A DNA stretch of 7,429 nt from Nitrospirota bacterium (lineage in GTDB: Bacteria; Nitrospirota; Thermodesulfovibrionia; Thermodesulfovibrionales; JdFR-88): NCBI GenBank assembly GCA_021825785.1, contig JAKAGP010000079.1:1-7429 (forward strand), given 5' to 3'. Positions 1-6,120 of the stretch are shown here, in pieces; within the stretch, counting starts at the first letter, position 1, and every line of letters begins with the position of its first letter. The position numbers and the translations under genes are program-made. The notes beneath the pieces are model-generated. The model made no database searches. It worked only from the letters and a program-made list of their open reading frames with translations, and was not told the DNA's origin.

Positions 1-706
1 CGGTAAGCTCTTCGTACAAGGACGGCATGTCGTAAATTTCCGCGCCGTTCATCCTGCTTGTAATGACGGCCTTCAGGAGGGCGGGGTTGTCAACCTGCCC
101 TACCGCTATCACGGCCGCCCCTATCTGCCCTTTATGGGCCAGGTCCGCAAGCGATACGCTGCCGCCTATTACTTCGAGGCCGCCTATCCTCCGGCCGGAT
201 TTCACCGGGTCGTCGTCTATAAACCCCTTCAGGTCGAAGCCTCCGCCCTTTTCGGCGAGAGCTTCGTAAATGGCCTTGCCGGTCCTGCCTGTTCCGATGA
301 TGACGAGGCCCTTCTTCCCCGCCCGCCCGGCTAAGTAAGAGAAGGCCATCCGCCAGAGATAAACGCAAACTGCAGCCGCCGGCGCGCAGGCAAGAAAAGC
401 CCCTCTGCCCGCCCGCCAACCCGGCAGGACATGGAAGACGATGAGGCTTGCGGCAAGGGCCGCGCCCACTGCAAGCAGATACCATGAGATGAACCGGAGA
501 CTCCCCAAACGCCACTTCGGGTCATAAAGATCAAAGAGGTAGAAGCTCAGGAGACAGCACAAGGCAAAGAAAAATACGGCCCCGTCAAACCCGCCCGGCA
601 TAGCCGCCGTGGAAGAAAAAAAGCCGATGAAAAAGAAAAAGTGCGCGGAGAAAACGGTCACGGCCACGTCGCCCGCAAGAAGCGCCATCTGCCTCTTGAT
701 GTTCAT
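1..706 (-). CDS. Polyprenyl-phosphate glycosylphosphotransferase, N-terminal part (runs off left edge)
   Basis: This is an open frame with no stop from the ATG at 706 to the window edge, giving 235 residues; the C-terminal catalytic sugar-transferase domain must lie outside. Four hydrophobic segments are visible at about residues 8-30, 41-60, 73-93 and 103-124, with the motif LFDLYDPK after the second. A Rossmann-like (CoA_binding_3 type) domain follows, with GTGRTG at 138-143, GFIDDDP at 161-167 and EIYDMPSLYEEL at 223-234. This layout is that of WcaJ/EpsB-type enzymes, which transfer a hexose-1-phosphate from a UDP-sugar to undecaprenyl phosphate at the inner membrane and so start repeat-unit synthesis. 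The last motif resembles the exosortase/PEP-CTERM-associated EpsB group, but that is from memory. A good ribosome binding site precedes the ATG. It is the last visible gene of the operon, 68 bp after the GT2 gene. The family call is secure; donor sugar and subgroup are unknown. Confidence 0.87.
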   Translation of the reverse strand, partial: MNIKRQMALLAGDVAVTVFSAHFFFFIGFFSSTAAMPGGFDGAVFFFALCCLLSFYLFDLYDPKWRLGSLRFISWYLLAVGAALAASLIVFHVLPGWRAGRGAFLACAPAAAVCVYLWRMAFSYLAGRAGKKGLVIIGTGRTGKAIYEALAEKGGGFDLKGFIDDDPVKSGRRIGGLEVIGGSVSLADLAHKGQIGAAVIAVGQVDNPALLKAVITSRMNGAEIYDMPSLYEELT

Positions 707-713
707 GCCGGAA

Positions 714-719
714 CCCCCT
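714..719 (-). promoter_or_regulatory. Ribosome binding site of the glycosylphosphotransferase gene
   Basis: AGGGGG on the minus strand lies 7 nt before the ATG at 706-704. It fixes that ATG as the start. The codons just upstream in the same frame offer no other plausible start, and the hydrophobic N-terminus begins directly after it. Confidence 0.6.
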
Positions 720-774
720 GTATGGATTTGATCGTGGAAGGCTGTGCCAAAATTTCACCTCAGCCGGACGCCAG

Positions 775-1572
775 TCACCCGATACGCGGCCTGTTTATGT
801 ACGAATGCTTGGCGAAGTAATACAGAAGCCCGTAAAAATGGCTGAGTGCGTGCCGGCCAAGTAATTTCTTGTGCGTTATCTGCTGCGTATGATGGAGGAC
901 GGTGAGGTCCGTGCAGTAGAGTATCCTTTTGCCCGATTTCCTTATCCGCAGGCAGTAATCGACGTCCTCAGGAGCGTAAAATATCCTTTCATCCAGCGGC
1001 CCTATCTCCAGAAACGTATCCCGCCTCAAAAACCAGCACGCCGAGATCGCAGTCTCCACGTCGGTGTCGCCATCGAACGGGAAGTCCGGATAGAAATCGA
1101 GGTTTTTTAGCGGCACTTTAAGGACTATCCCGGGTATCTTCAAAAGCTTTGCCGCAAGGGATGGAAACCTTTTTACGGAATGCTGCACCCTGCCGTCCGG
1201 CAGGAGGAGTTTCGGGGCTACTATCCCGATTGAGCTGTCACTGAGCCTTGAGACCAGCGCGCTTAAACTTCCCCCGGCCAGTACGGCATCCGAATCGAGG
1301 ATGCAGATGACCCCGTGGCGCGACATCGAAAGGGCAATGTTCCGCGGGAAAGTGGTGCCCCAGTTCCTGCCCAGCACGATGGCCCGTACGTTGTCGTCCG
1401 CCCGGCAGTATTCGCGCGCAAGCTCGACCGTTTTGTCCCTGGAGCCGTTGTCCACAATGCAAATCTCGTACAGCAAGCCCTCGGCCGCGCATTTTTGCGA
1501 GACCGACCTCAGGCAATCGAGGATCGTCCTCTCGGAGTTCCAGGTCAGGATGACAAATGATATCGCGTTCAT
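775..1572 (-). CDS. Family 2 glycosyltransferase, rhamnosyltransferase-like
   Basis: A 265-residue, apparently soluble GT-A fold glycosyltransferase that would add one sugar from a nucleotide-sugar donor to a lipid-linked glycan in the cytoplasm. The N-terminus FVILTWNSE (6-14) and VDNGS (40-44) form the nucleotide-binding part. DSD at 93-95 is the metal-binding DxD motif. PKLLLPDGRVQHSVKRFPS (120-138) and GPLDERIFYAPEDVDYCLR (191-209) match the WbbL/rhamnosyltransferase-like subgroup, and E202-D203 are the likely catalytic acidic pair. Length is normal for the subgroup. The gene starts 15 bp after the radical SAM stop codon and in the same frame. No Shine-Dalgarno sequence is visible before the ATG, so translation probably depends on ribosomes arriving from the upstream gene. 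ATG 1572 is the only reasonable start because the upstream TAG closes the frame. The donor sugar cannot be read from sequence; rhamnose is a guess from the subgroup. Confidence 0.9.
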   Translation of the reverse strand: MNAISFVILTWNSERTILDCLRSVSQKCAAEGLLYEICIVDNGSRDKTVELAREYCRADDNVRAIVLGRNWGTTFPRNIALSMSRHGVICILDSDAVLAGGSLSALVSRLSDSSIGIVAPKLLLPDGRVQHSVKRFPSLAAKLLKIPGIVLKVPLKNLDFYPDFPFDGDTDVETAISACWFLRRDTFLEIGPLDERIFYAPEDVDYCLRIRKSGKRILYCTDLTVLHHTQQITHKKLLGRHALSHFYGLLYYFAKHSYINRPRIG

Positions 1573-1587
1573 CGAAGACGGTAAAAA

Positions 1588-3084
1588 CTATGAACCCATG
1601 CCTCTTAAAAATCCGGAGAACATGCTGAACGCCCTGCGGGTCCTTCTTATCTCGGAGGGCCTTCTGAGCATACGCAACGCCTTGTAAAACAGGTACCGCG
1701 GCCGGAGATAGTACTTCCTCCGGGCGTAGTCGCACCACCTCGCAAGCTCCTCGCCCGTCATATCGAACGTCCGGACGGAGCTTTTGTGAAGCCCCCCGGC
1801 CGACAGGTAATCCGCGTAATTTTTTGCCTCCAAAAGTCCGTTTTCCGCCGCCCAACTGAAGTCGGCCGTGCCTGGGTACGCCATAAGCGGGAAAAATTGC
1901 ACCGTGTCGTCCCGCAGCCTGAGGGCCAGACGGAGCGTCTCATCCATCGTCTTTCTGCTTTCGCCGCGGTTGCCCACCATGAAGCAGCCGTGCACGAGGA
2001 GACCCGCCTTCCGGGCGTTCCTGGAAAAAACTAGCATCTCATCAGGGGTTATGCCCTTGCCGATGCCTTCCAGAATGTCCGCATTGGCGCTTTCGTAGCC
2101 GGCGATCACCAGCGCGCAGCCGGCCTTCTTCATCCACGCCATGGTCTCAGGCCGGAGGTCCGCCCTCACGTTGCAGCACCACTTCATCCGGACCTTTCTC
2201 CTGATGATCTCCCGGCAGAATTCCGTCACCCTCCTGGCGCTCCCCGTAAAGGTATCGTCCTCTATCCCTATCTGCCTGACCTCGGGCATGTTTTTTGAAA
2301 CCCATTCGAACTCGTCGGCAATGCTTTGCGGGGAGCGGACCCTGTAGCGCCCGCCGTGTATCGTCTGCGGATAGACGCAGAAGGTGCATTTGCCAACACA
2401 CCCCCTTGCGGTCATTATCTGGATGAGCGGATAATCGGAAGCCGCAAAGAAATAATCCCTTACGTTCAGGTGCCTGCCGATAAACCTGCTCAGAAAAGGC
2501 AGCCCGTCCAGGTCCCGGATGAACTCCCGTTTCCTGTTGACCACCACATCTTCCCCACGCCTCCAGGCCAGACCTTCCACCGCGCCCAGCACATTGCTCC
2601 GGTAAGCGGCGTCCTCCCGGAGTTTTGCCGGGTCCGACCCGGCCAGTCTGCCGGCCAGTTCCCTTATCGTGTAATCGGCCTCTCCCACGGCAATTGCGTC
2701 CGTGCAAGGGTCCAGCCGGAGCGTTTCCTCCGGCAGGGCGGACGGATGTGTTCCCATCAGCGCAACCGCGCAGTCCGGCAGGAGCTGCTTGATCCTCCTG
2801 CCCACATCCACGTCGTTGAATATGCTGGGAGTACTTGTATCGATTACCGCAAGCCCCGGTCTGAAGCCGGAGACCGCCTCAAGGGTTTTCTCAAGGTCGA
2901 GGCGCGAGGCGCAGCTATCCAGGAGCTTTATCTCATGGCCCGCCTCTTCCGCCACAGCGGCGGCGTAGCCAAGCCATATCGGGTAGTAGAGAGTGCCGCT
3001 CTTCGTTATCGCCGGGCTCCTGGAACTCCTTGAAAACCGCCCGAACTCCGTCTTGAAAGGCGGGTTTAAAAAAAGTATTCTCAT
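1588..3084 (-). CDS. B12-binding-type radical SAM protein, HpnJ-like
   Basis: A 498-residue class B radical SAM enzyme. The N-terminal cobalamin-binding-type domain spans about residues 1-150, with MRILFLNPP at the start, STPSIFNDV at 84-92, GTHPSALPEETL at 111-122 and GEADYTI at 134-140. There is no base-off DxHxxG histidine motif, as is usual in this class. The radical SAM core begins with RGCVGKCTFC (227-236); C229, C233 and C236 (CxxxCxxC) would bind the 4Fe-4S cluster that cleaves S-adenosylmethionine. EDDTF (275-279) and AGYESAN (328-334) are typical core strands. About 60 basic and aromatic residues close the protein. Members methylate or rearrange unactivated carbons. Several motifs (STPS, FCxxPQT, RYRxRSP, KNMPxV, DDDTF-like) recall HpnJ, the hopanoid head-group enzyme, but no hopanoid gene is in the window, so the substrate may be a sugar or lipid carrier. 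The start overlaps the upstream GT4 stop as ATGA and lacks a clear Shine-Dalgarno site, which points to translational coupling. Confidence 0.9.
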   Translation of the reverse strand: MRILFLNPPFKTEFGRFSRSSRSPAITKSGTLYYPIWLGYAAAVAEEAGHEIKLLDSCASRLDLEKTLEAVSGFRPGLAVIDTSTPSIFNDVDVGRRIKQLLPDCAVALMGTHPSALPEETLRLDPCTDAIAVGEADYTIRELAGRLAGSDPAKLREDAAYRSNVLGAVEGLAWRRGEDVVVNRKREFIRDLDGLPFLSRFIGRHLNVRDYFFAASDYPLIQIMTARGCVGKCTFCVYPQTIHGGRYRVRSPQSIADEFEWVSKNMPEVRQIGIEDDTFTGSARRVTEFCREIIRRKVRMKWCCNVRADLRPETMAWMKKAGCALVIAGYESANADILEGIGKGITPDEMLVFSRNARKAGLLVHGCFMVGNRGESRKTMDETLRLALRLRDDTVQFFPLMAYPGTADFSWAAENGLLEAKNYADYLSAGGLHKSSVRTFDMTGEELARWCDYARRKYYLRPRYLFYKALRMLRRPSEIRRTRRAFSMFSGFLRGMGS

Positions 3085-4244
3085 AGCGATTTGTAAACGC
3101 CGGCCAGATCGCCGGCCATCCTCCGCAGAGTGAACTCACTGGCTGCCCTCGCCCTTGCCCTTGCCGCCATCTCCGCCGCTTCTTCCGGATGGGCCATGAC
3201 CCAGAGTATCTTTTCAGTCAGCGCGTCGGGCCTCGCCTTTGGCACGAGTATCCCCTCCCGTCCGTCGGTTATCATCTCCGGAATGCCGCCTGTCTTCGAG
3301 GCTATAACTATCCTTGCGTTTGCCATCGCCTCCATGACCACCAGCGGAAGGGGGTCCTCCCACAAGGACGGGACAAGGACGATGTCCGCCTCCGCCATGT
3401 ATTCATGGACATTGTCCCTGAAACCTGCGAATTCCACCTGCCCGCTAACTCCTTCACTCCCGGCGAGGGTTTCAAGCGCCCCGCGCATGGGTCCGTCCCC
3501 CAGGATTTTCAATCCCGCTTCTACTCCGAAATCCCTTTTGAGCGCAGAGACGGCTTTTATCGCCATATCGAAACCCTTGTCCGGATGGAGCCTCCCCAGC
3601 GCCAGGAGTTTTGGGGGCCCGGCATGACAGGCCCTTGGCGCGGGTTTTATCCCGCCGGTCTCAAGCCCGTTGTGAAGCACCACGGTCTTTTCCCGCAGCC
3701 CCTCGCCGTCCGCGACGATCGTCTGCCTGACAAAACCCGAGACGGCCACTACCCTGCCGGCAAATTTCTTCATGAAAAACAGGAGAAACTTTCGCGCAGC
3801 GTCCGAAAAGGCGCCTCCGTCGCCGGGCGCGGGCAGCGAATCGTGCATATGACAGACAAGCGCCGCCCCGCAGAGCCTCGCCGGCAGGCACGAAAGGAGG
3901 AAGGCCATCATGCTGTTTGCGTGGACAACGTCTATCCGGTTGTCCCTTATGGCGCGAAAAAGCGCGCCCCACGCCCTGATGACCGAGGGTGAAAAAGCGG
4001 CCGAAAGCATGGCCCCCCATCCCTTCCCGCGGCTCATGGACATCGCCCTGCCGCCCCATGAAAAGGGGATGAACGTTATGCCGTCTTCGAGAAACCTCCG
4101 CCTGAAATCCCCGGCTGCGTTCATCAGCACGAAGGGTTCCACGCCGTATTTTTCGTCCCTGTAAAAATGATTGGCGAGACGCGCCAGGACCATGTGTCCC
4201 CCACCGATTTCGTTTTTTATGCAATCGACAAAAAGTACCCTCAA
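3081..4244 (-). CDS. Family 4 glycosyltransferase (GT-B fold)
   Basis: A 387-residue GT-B glycosyltransferase of the RfaB/WcaL kind, expected to work on the cytoplasmic face of the inner membrane. The N-terminal acceptor domain starts MRVLFVDC and has the glycine loop GGGH at 14-17, VVHANS at 106-111 and CHMHDS at 131-136. The C-terminal donor domain has LALGRLHPDKGFD (214-226), ILGDGP (247-252), FAGFRDNV (272-279) and PSLWEDPLPLVVMEAMA (292-308). The usual EX7E pair appears as D297 and E305, so the first glutamate is replaced by aspartate, although E296 is adjacent. The start is TTG at 4244; it is chosen because it gives the canonical beta-strand and glycine-loop N-terminus, and no upstream in-frame alternative fits the 13-bp gap. 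A G-rich tract that includes AAGG lies just upstream. The 3' end overlaps the radical SAM start by 4 bp. The donor sugar is unknown. Confidence 0.92.
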   Translation of the reverse strand: MRVLFVDCIKNEIGGGHMVLARLANHFYRDEKYGVEPFVLMNAAGDFRRRFLEDGITFIPFSWGGRAMSMSRGKGWGAMLSAAFSPSVIRAWGALFRAIRDNRIDVVHANSMMAFLLSCLPARLCGAALVCHMHDSLPAPGDGGAFSDAARKFLLFFMKKFAGRVVAVSGFVRQTIVADGEGLREKTVVLHNGLETGGIKPAPRACHAGPPKLLALGRLHPDKGFDMAIKAVSALKRDFGVEAGLKILGDGPMRGALETLAGSEGVSGQVEFAGFRDNVHEYMAEADIVLVPSLWEDPLPLVVMEAMANARIVIASKTGGIPEMITDGREGILVPKARPDALTEKILWVMAHPEEAAEMAARARARAASEFTLRRMAGDLAGVYKSL

Positions 4245-4248
4245 CCCG

Positions 4249-4258
4249 CCCCCCCCTT
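4249..4258 (-). promoter_or_regulatory. G-rich Shine-Dalgarno region with G8 tract before TTG start
   Basis: On the minus strand the 13-bp gap between the nucleotidyltransferase stop (TGA 4260-4258) and the TTG at 4244 reads AAGG running into eight consecutive G (4256-4249), then CGGG. It is the only ribosome-binding candidate for the GT4 gene. The run makes the exact pairing position ambiguous, and a change in its length would alter spacing. Confidence 0.45.
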
Positions 4259-5358
4259 CAGACTTGATGATAACTGCCGGTTGTCATATGCCTCCAAAGG
4301 CTTTTGAAGACGCCCGCGGCGAAGCGCGGGTCCATCATGTGCAGGCCCTGCACGGCAAGGCTCCTCTGCGAGGCCGGGTCCGGAAGTTTCCTTAAAAACG
4401 CCAGGCAGAACGAACTCGCAAGAAAATGGTAAGGACCGTTCATGCCGCCGGAGCTGAAGGACGACGCCTCCGGGCCGTACATCCCCCCCAGCTCCCCGAT
4501 CACCTGTTCGAGTTCGCCGGGGACAAAGCCAAACGCCTCACGGTGCAGGACAACCGCAAGGGTGAAGCAGGCCCTTACAGGGAAACGGATATGGTTTTCC
4601 AGGGAGAAACGCACGAACCGCTCTTTCTGCCTGGCGCCGAACCCGTTCAGCCAGTGGCAGATCGTATAGAAAAGCTCAAGCGTGAAGGTTTTTTCCGGGA
4701 AGACCGAATGCATAAGAATGGAGGCCAGCTCTATCTCCGGCCTGAGGACACTCGCCTGATACCCGTCCGCGGCGTCTATGTTCATGCGGACGGCCTCTTG
4801 CCTGAGCTTCCCCGGGTCGATATACACGAAATAATCCGCGGATGGCGCCCTGTAGAGGTCCACGTAATAAATGCCGCCTTTCTTGTGGGCATCGACGCGC
4901 TCGCCGTTTCCGTTAAAACCCCTCGGATCGACAAACAGTGTCTGCATCGGCGCCGGACCCGCAAGGTTCCTGTACCCAAGGCCGAAAAAGGCCCTTGCCG
5001 CCCTTTCGTAGTCGCGCCTGTCCCCCAGGCATACAATGTCCACGTCATTGGGTGTTGCCGGAAAGGGTCTCATCGTCTTGAAAAGGACGTAATCGACCTT
5101 CAGGTCGTCAAGCACCCGGCCGGCCCTCGCCGCGGTCAGTTTCGTTTGTGCCTCCCGGAAAGCGAGCTTTTCATATTCCGGATAAAGATCTTCCAGACAT
5201 CCCGAATCCTTCAGGTTCTTCAGATACAGCAGCCCTATCCTGTTTTTAAAGGCGTGCTCAAAAAGACCGGTTGATTCCGCGGGTGCGGCGTACCTCTGCC
5301 GTGGGTCAAACGGCGTGCCTATCTGCCGCAGAAGCTCAAGCGATGGGTTTTTTACCAT
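4258..5358 (-). CDS. Nucleotidyltransferase family protein (NTP_transf_5-like)
   Basis: A 366-residue protein resembling the uncharacterised nucleotidyltransferase family PF14907. The catalytic core is VDYVLFKTMRPFPATPNDVDIV (88-109). D105 and D107 (DVDI) would bind the metal and NTP, K94 sits in the strand before them, and YVDLYR (165-170) supplies the likely third carboxylate D167. An alpha-helical region follows, with LRPEIELASILMHSVFP (205-221) and TLELFYTICHWL (226-237), typical of this family's C-terminal part. No signal peptide or clear membrane span is visible. Family members occur in polysaccharide loci, but the nucleotide and acceptor are not established; they could be a sugar phosphate, a glycan or a protein. 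The ATG at 5358 is preceded by a strong Shine-Dalgarno sequence and lies inside the 3' end of the TMK-like kinase gene (23-bp overlap), so the two are probably translated together. The fold call is good; the function is open. Confidence 0.78.
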   Translation of the reverse strand: MVKNPSLELLRQIGTPFDPRQRYAAPAESTGLFEHAFKNRIGLLYLKNLKDSGCLEDLYPEYEKLAFREAQTKLTAARAGRVLDDLKVDYVLFKTMRPFPATPNDVDIVCLGDRRDYERAARAFFGLGYRNLAGPAPMQTLFVDPRGFNGNGERVDAHKKGGIYYVDLYRAPSADYFVYIDPGKLRQEAVRMNIDAADGYQASVLRPEIELASILMHSVFPEKTFTLELFYTICHWLNGFGARQKERFVRFSLENHIRFPVRACFTLAVVLHREAFGFVPGELEQVIGELGGMYGPEASSFSSGGMNGPYHFLASSFCLAFLRKLPDPASQRSLAVQGLHMMDPRFAAGVFKSLWRHMTTGSYHQV

Positions 5359-6076
5359 CGTCCCTCCCTATCCGCTCCAGCACCTCGCACAAAAGCTCGT
5401 CCACAGGCTTTGTCCCGTCAAGCACAGGCATCCCCATACGCCTTGCCAGCTCGATATAAATCGGCCTTTTCTCCTTGAGGTACGCGATGTCCGGCACGTC
5501 GTCTTTCCTCGAGAAGGCGACCTCCTCCGGCACGTCGACCAGGAAGGTGATATCCGGCTTCGGCAGGACGGCAAGAAATGACCGTATCGTCCGCAGAAGG
5601 CCGTCCATGTCACACCCCCTGTTCATGACCATGTTGATGGCGGTGTCATATACGTATCTGTCCGATACAATCCCCTCACCCATCTTCAGGGGGATAACGA
5701 CCTTCCTTGCCATCTGCGGCAGGTAATCGAGAAGAAGCATGACCGTGTAAACGATGTATAAAAAAGGCGCGAGAGAGAAGATAGCCCTCTTCCTTCTCGA
5801 AAAACCCTCATAATCGGACTGTCTGGACTTGCCCCCCGCCATCAGCCGCCGGCCGGCCGAAAGCAGCAAGGCAAGAAGCCGCGCCTCTATGAGGCTGTGC
5901 ACATAGCGGAAATTGCCGTTTAATTCACCCGCAAGCCTTCGCGCCAGCGTCGTCTTGCCGGAGCCGTCTATGCCTATGAAGCAGATGAACCTCGCCTGCC
6001 CGCGCGTCATGGCTCTCTCGCGGCGTGGAGTTCTTAGTTTTTCATTTTTCATTTTTTCCATTTTTATGCCGGCCAC
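5336..6076 (-). CDS. Thymidylate-kinase-like P-loop kinase
   Basis: A P-loop kinase of the thymidylate kinase superfamily, 246 residues if started at GTG 6076. FICFIGIDGSGKTTLARRL (30-48) holds the Walker A motif GIDGSGKTT (35-43). VSDRYVYD (137-144) matches the DRY/DRF motif of dTMP kinases. PDITFLVDVPEEVAFSRK (174-191) corresponds to the strand and PEVA segment before the LID, which appears as KDDVPDIAYLKEKRPIY. The REPGGT substrate motif of true dTMP kinase is missing, and a long basic and hydrophobic insert (about 62-130) replaces it. This is therefore unlikely to be the housekeeping enzyme; it may phosphorylate a sugar, nucleoside or glycan end. The start is uncertain. GTG 6076 has GAAAGG 8 nt upstream, but the first 22 residues come from a low-complexity A-rich repeat, and ATG 6010 (224 residues) begins right before the conserved core. 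The 3' end overlaps the nucleotidyltransferase gene. Confidence 0.82.
   Translation of the reverse strand: MAGIKMEKMKNEKLRTPRRERAMTRGQARFICFIGIDGSGKTTLARRLAGELNGNFRYVHSLIEARLLALLLSAGRRLMAGGKSRQSDYEGFSRRKRAIFSLAPFLYIVYTVMLLLDYLPQMARKVVIPLKMGEGIVSDRYVYDTAINMVMNRGCDMDGLLRTIRSFLAVLPKPDITFLVDVPEEVAFSRKDDVPDIAYLKEKRPIYIELARRMGMPVLDGTKPVDELLCEVLERIGRDDGKKPIA
5361..5369 (-). promoter_or_regulatory. Ribosome binding site of the nucleotidyltransferase gene
   Basis: The minus strand reads TAGGGAGGGACGATG before codon 2, so a near-ideal purine Shine-Dalgarno sequence sits a few bases upstream of the ATG at 5358. It lies inside the end of the kinase coding sequence and supports the 23-bp gene overlap over a later start. 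Confidence 0.65.
6037..6067 (-). repeat. A-rich imperfect tandem repeat at kinase 5' end
   Basis: On the minus strand this stretch consists of four imperfect units of 7-9 bases, of the form TGAAAAA, TGGAAAAAA and similar, and it is almost free of C. It contrasts sharply with the GC-rich surroundings. It could encode MEKMKNEK of the kinase, but it looks more like an untranslated low-complexity spacer just upstream of the conserved start at 6010. Confidence 0.6.
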
Positions 6077-6084
6077 CCAAAAAA

Positions 6085-6090
6085 CCTTTC
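6085..6090 (-). promoter_or_regulatory. Possible ribosome binding site for the GTG start of the kinase
   Basis: GAAAGG on the minus strand ends 8 nt before the GTG at 6076. This gives some support to the long form of the kinase. The competing ATG at 6010 has only GAGAGA at very short spacing, so the start cannot be settled from sequence alone. Confidence 0.35.
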
Positions 6091-6120
6091 TGGAGGCGGC
6101 AATGCGATAGCTATGGGGTT

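Noticed and set aside
733..749. Possible sigma-54 promoter before the glycosylphosphotransferase gene: TGGCACA on the minus strand matches a -24 element.
   Set aside because: The expected TTGC at -12 reads TCCA, so the invariant GC is missing. The gap is only 68 bp inside an operon, and a six-base match occurs by chance.
2326..3033. A 235-codon open frame on the plus strand.
   Set aside because: It lies wholly antisense to the radical SAM gene, has no recognisable motif and biased proline/arginine composition, and is a by-product of high GC content.
1588..3084. Assigning this gene directly as hpnJ and the locus as hopanoid biosynthesis.
   Set aside because: No squalene-hopene cyclase or other hpn genes are in view, and the neighbours are glycan genes, so a gene symbol is not justified.
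3189..3992. A 267-codon open frame on the plus strand.
   Set aside because: It is a mirror of the GT4 gene, whose glycosyltransferase motifs are unambiguous.
4426..5274. A 282-codon open frame on the plus strand.
   Set aside because: It is antisense to the nucleotidyltransferase gene, which has clear catalytic motifs and a ribosome binding site. The plus-strand translation has no domain signature.
5336..6076. Calling the kinase tmk (dTMP kinase).
   Set aside because: Walker A and DRY motifs fit, but the REPGGT substrate motif is absent, an insert replaces it, and the context is a glycan operon.
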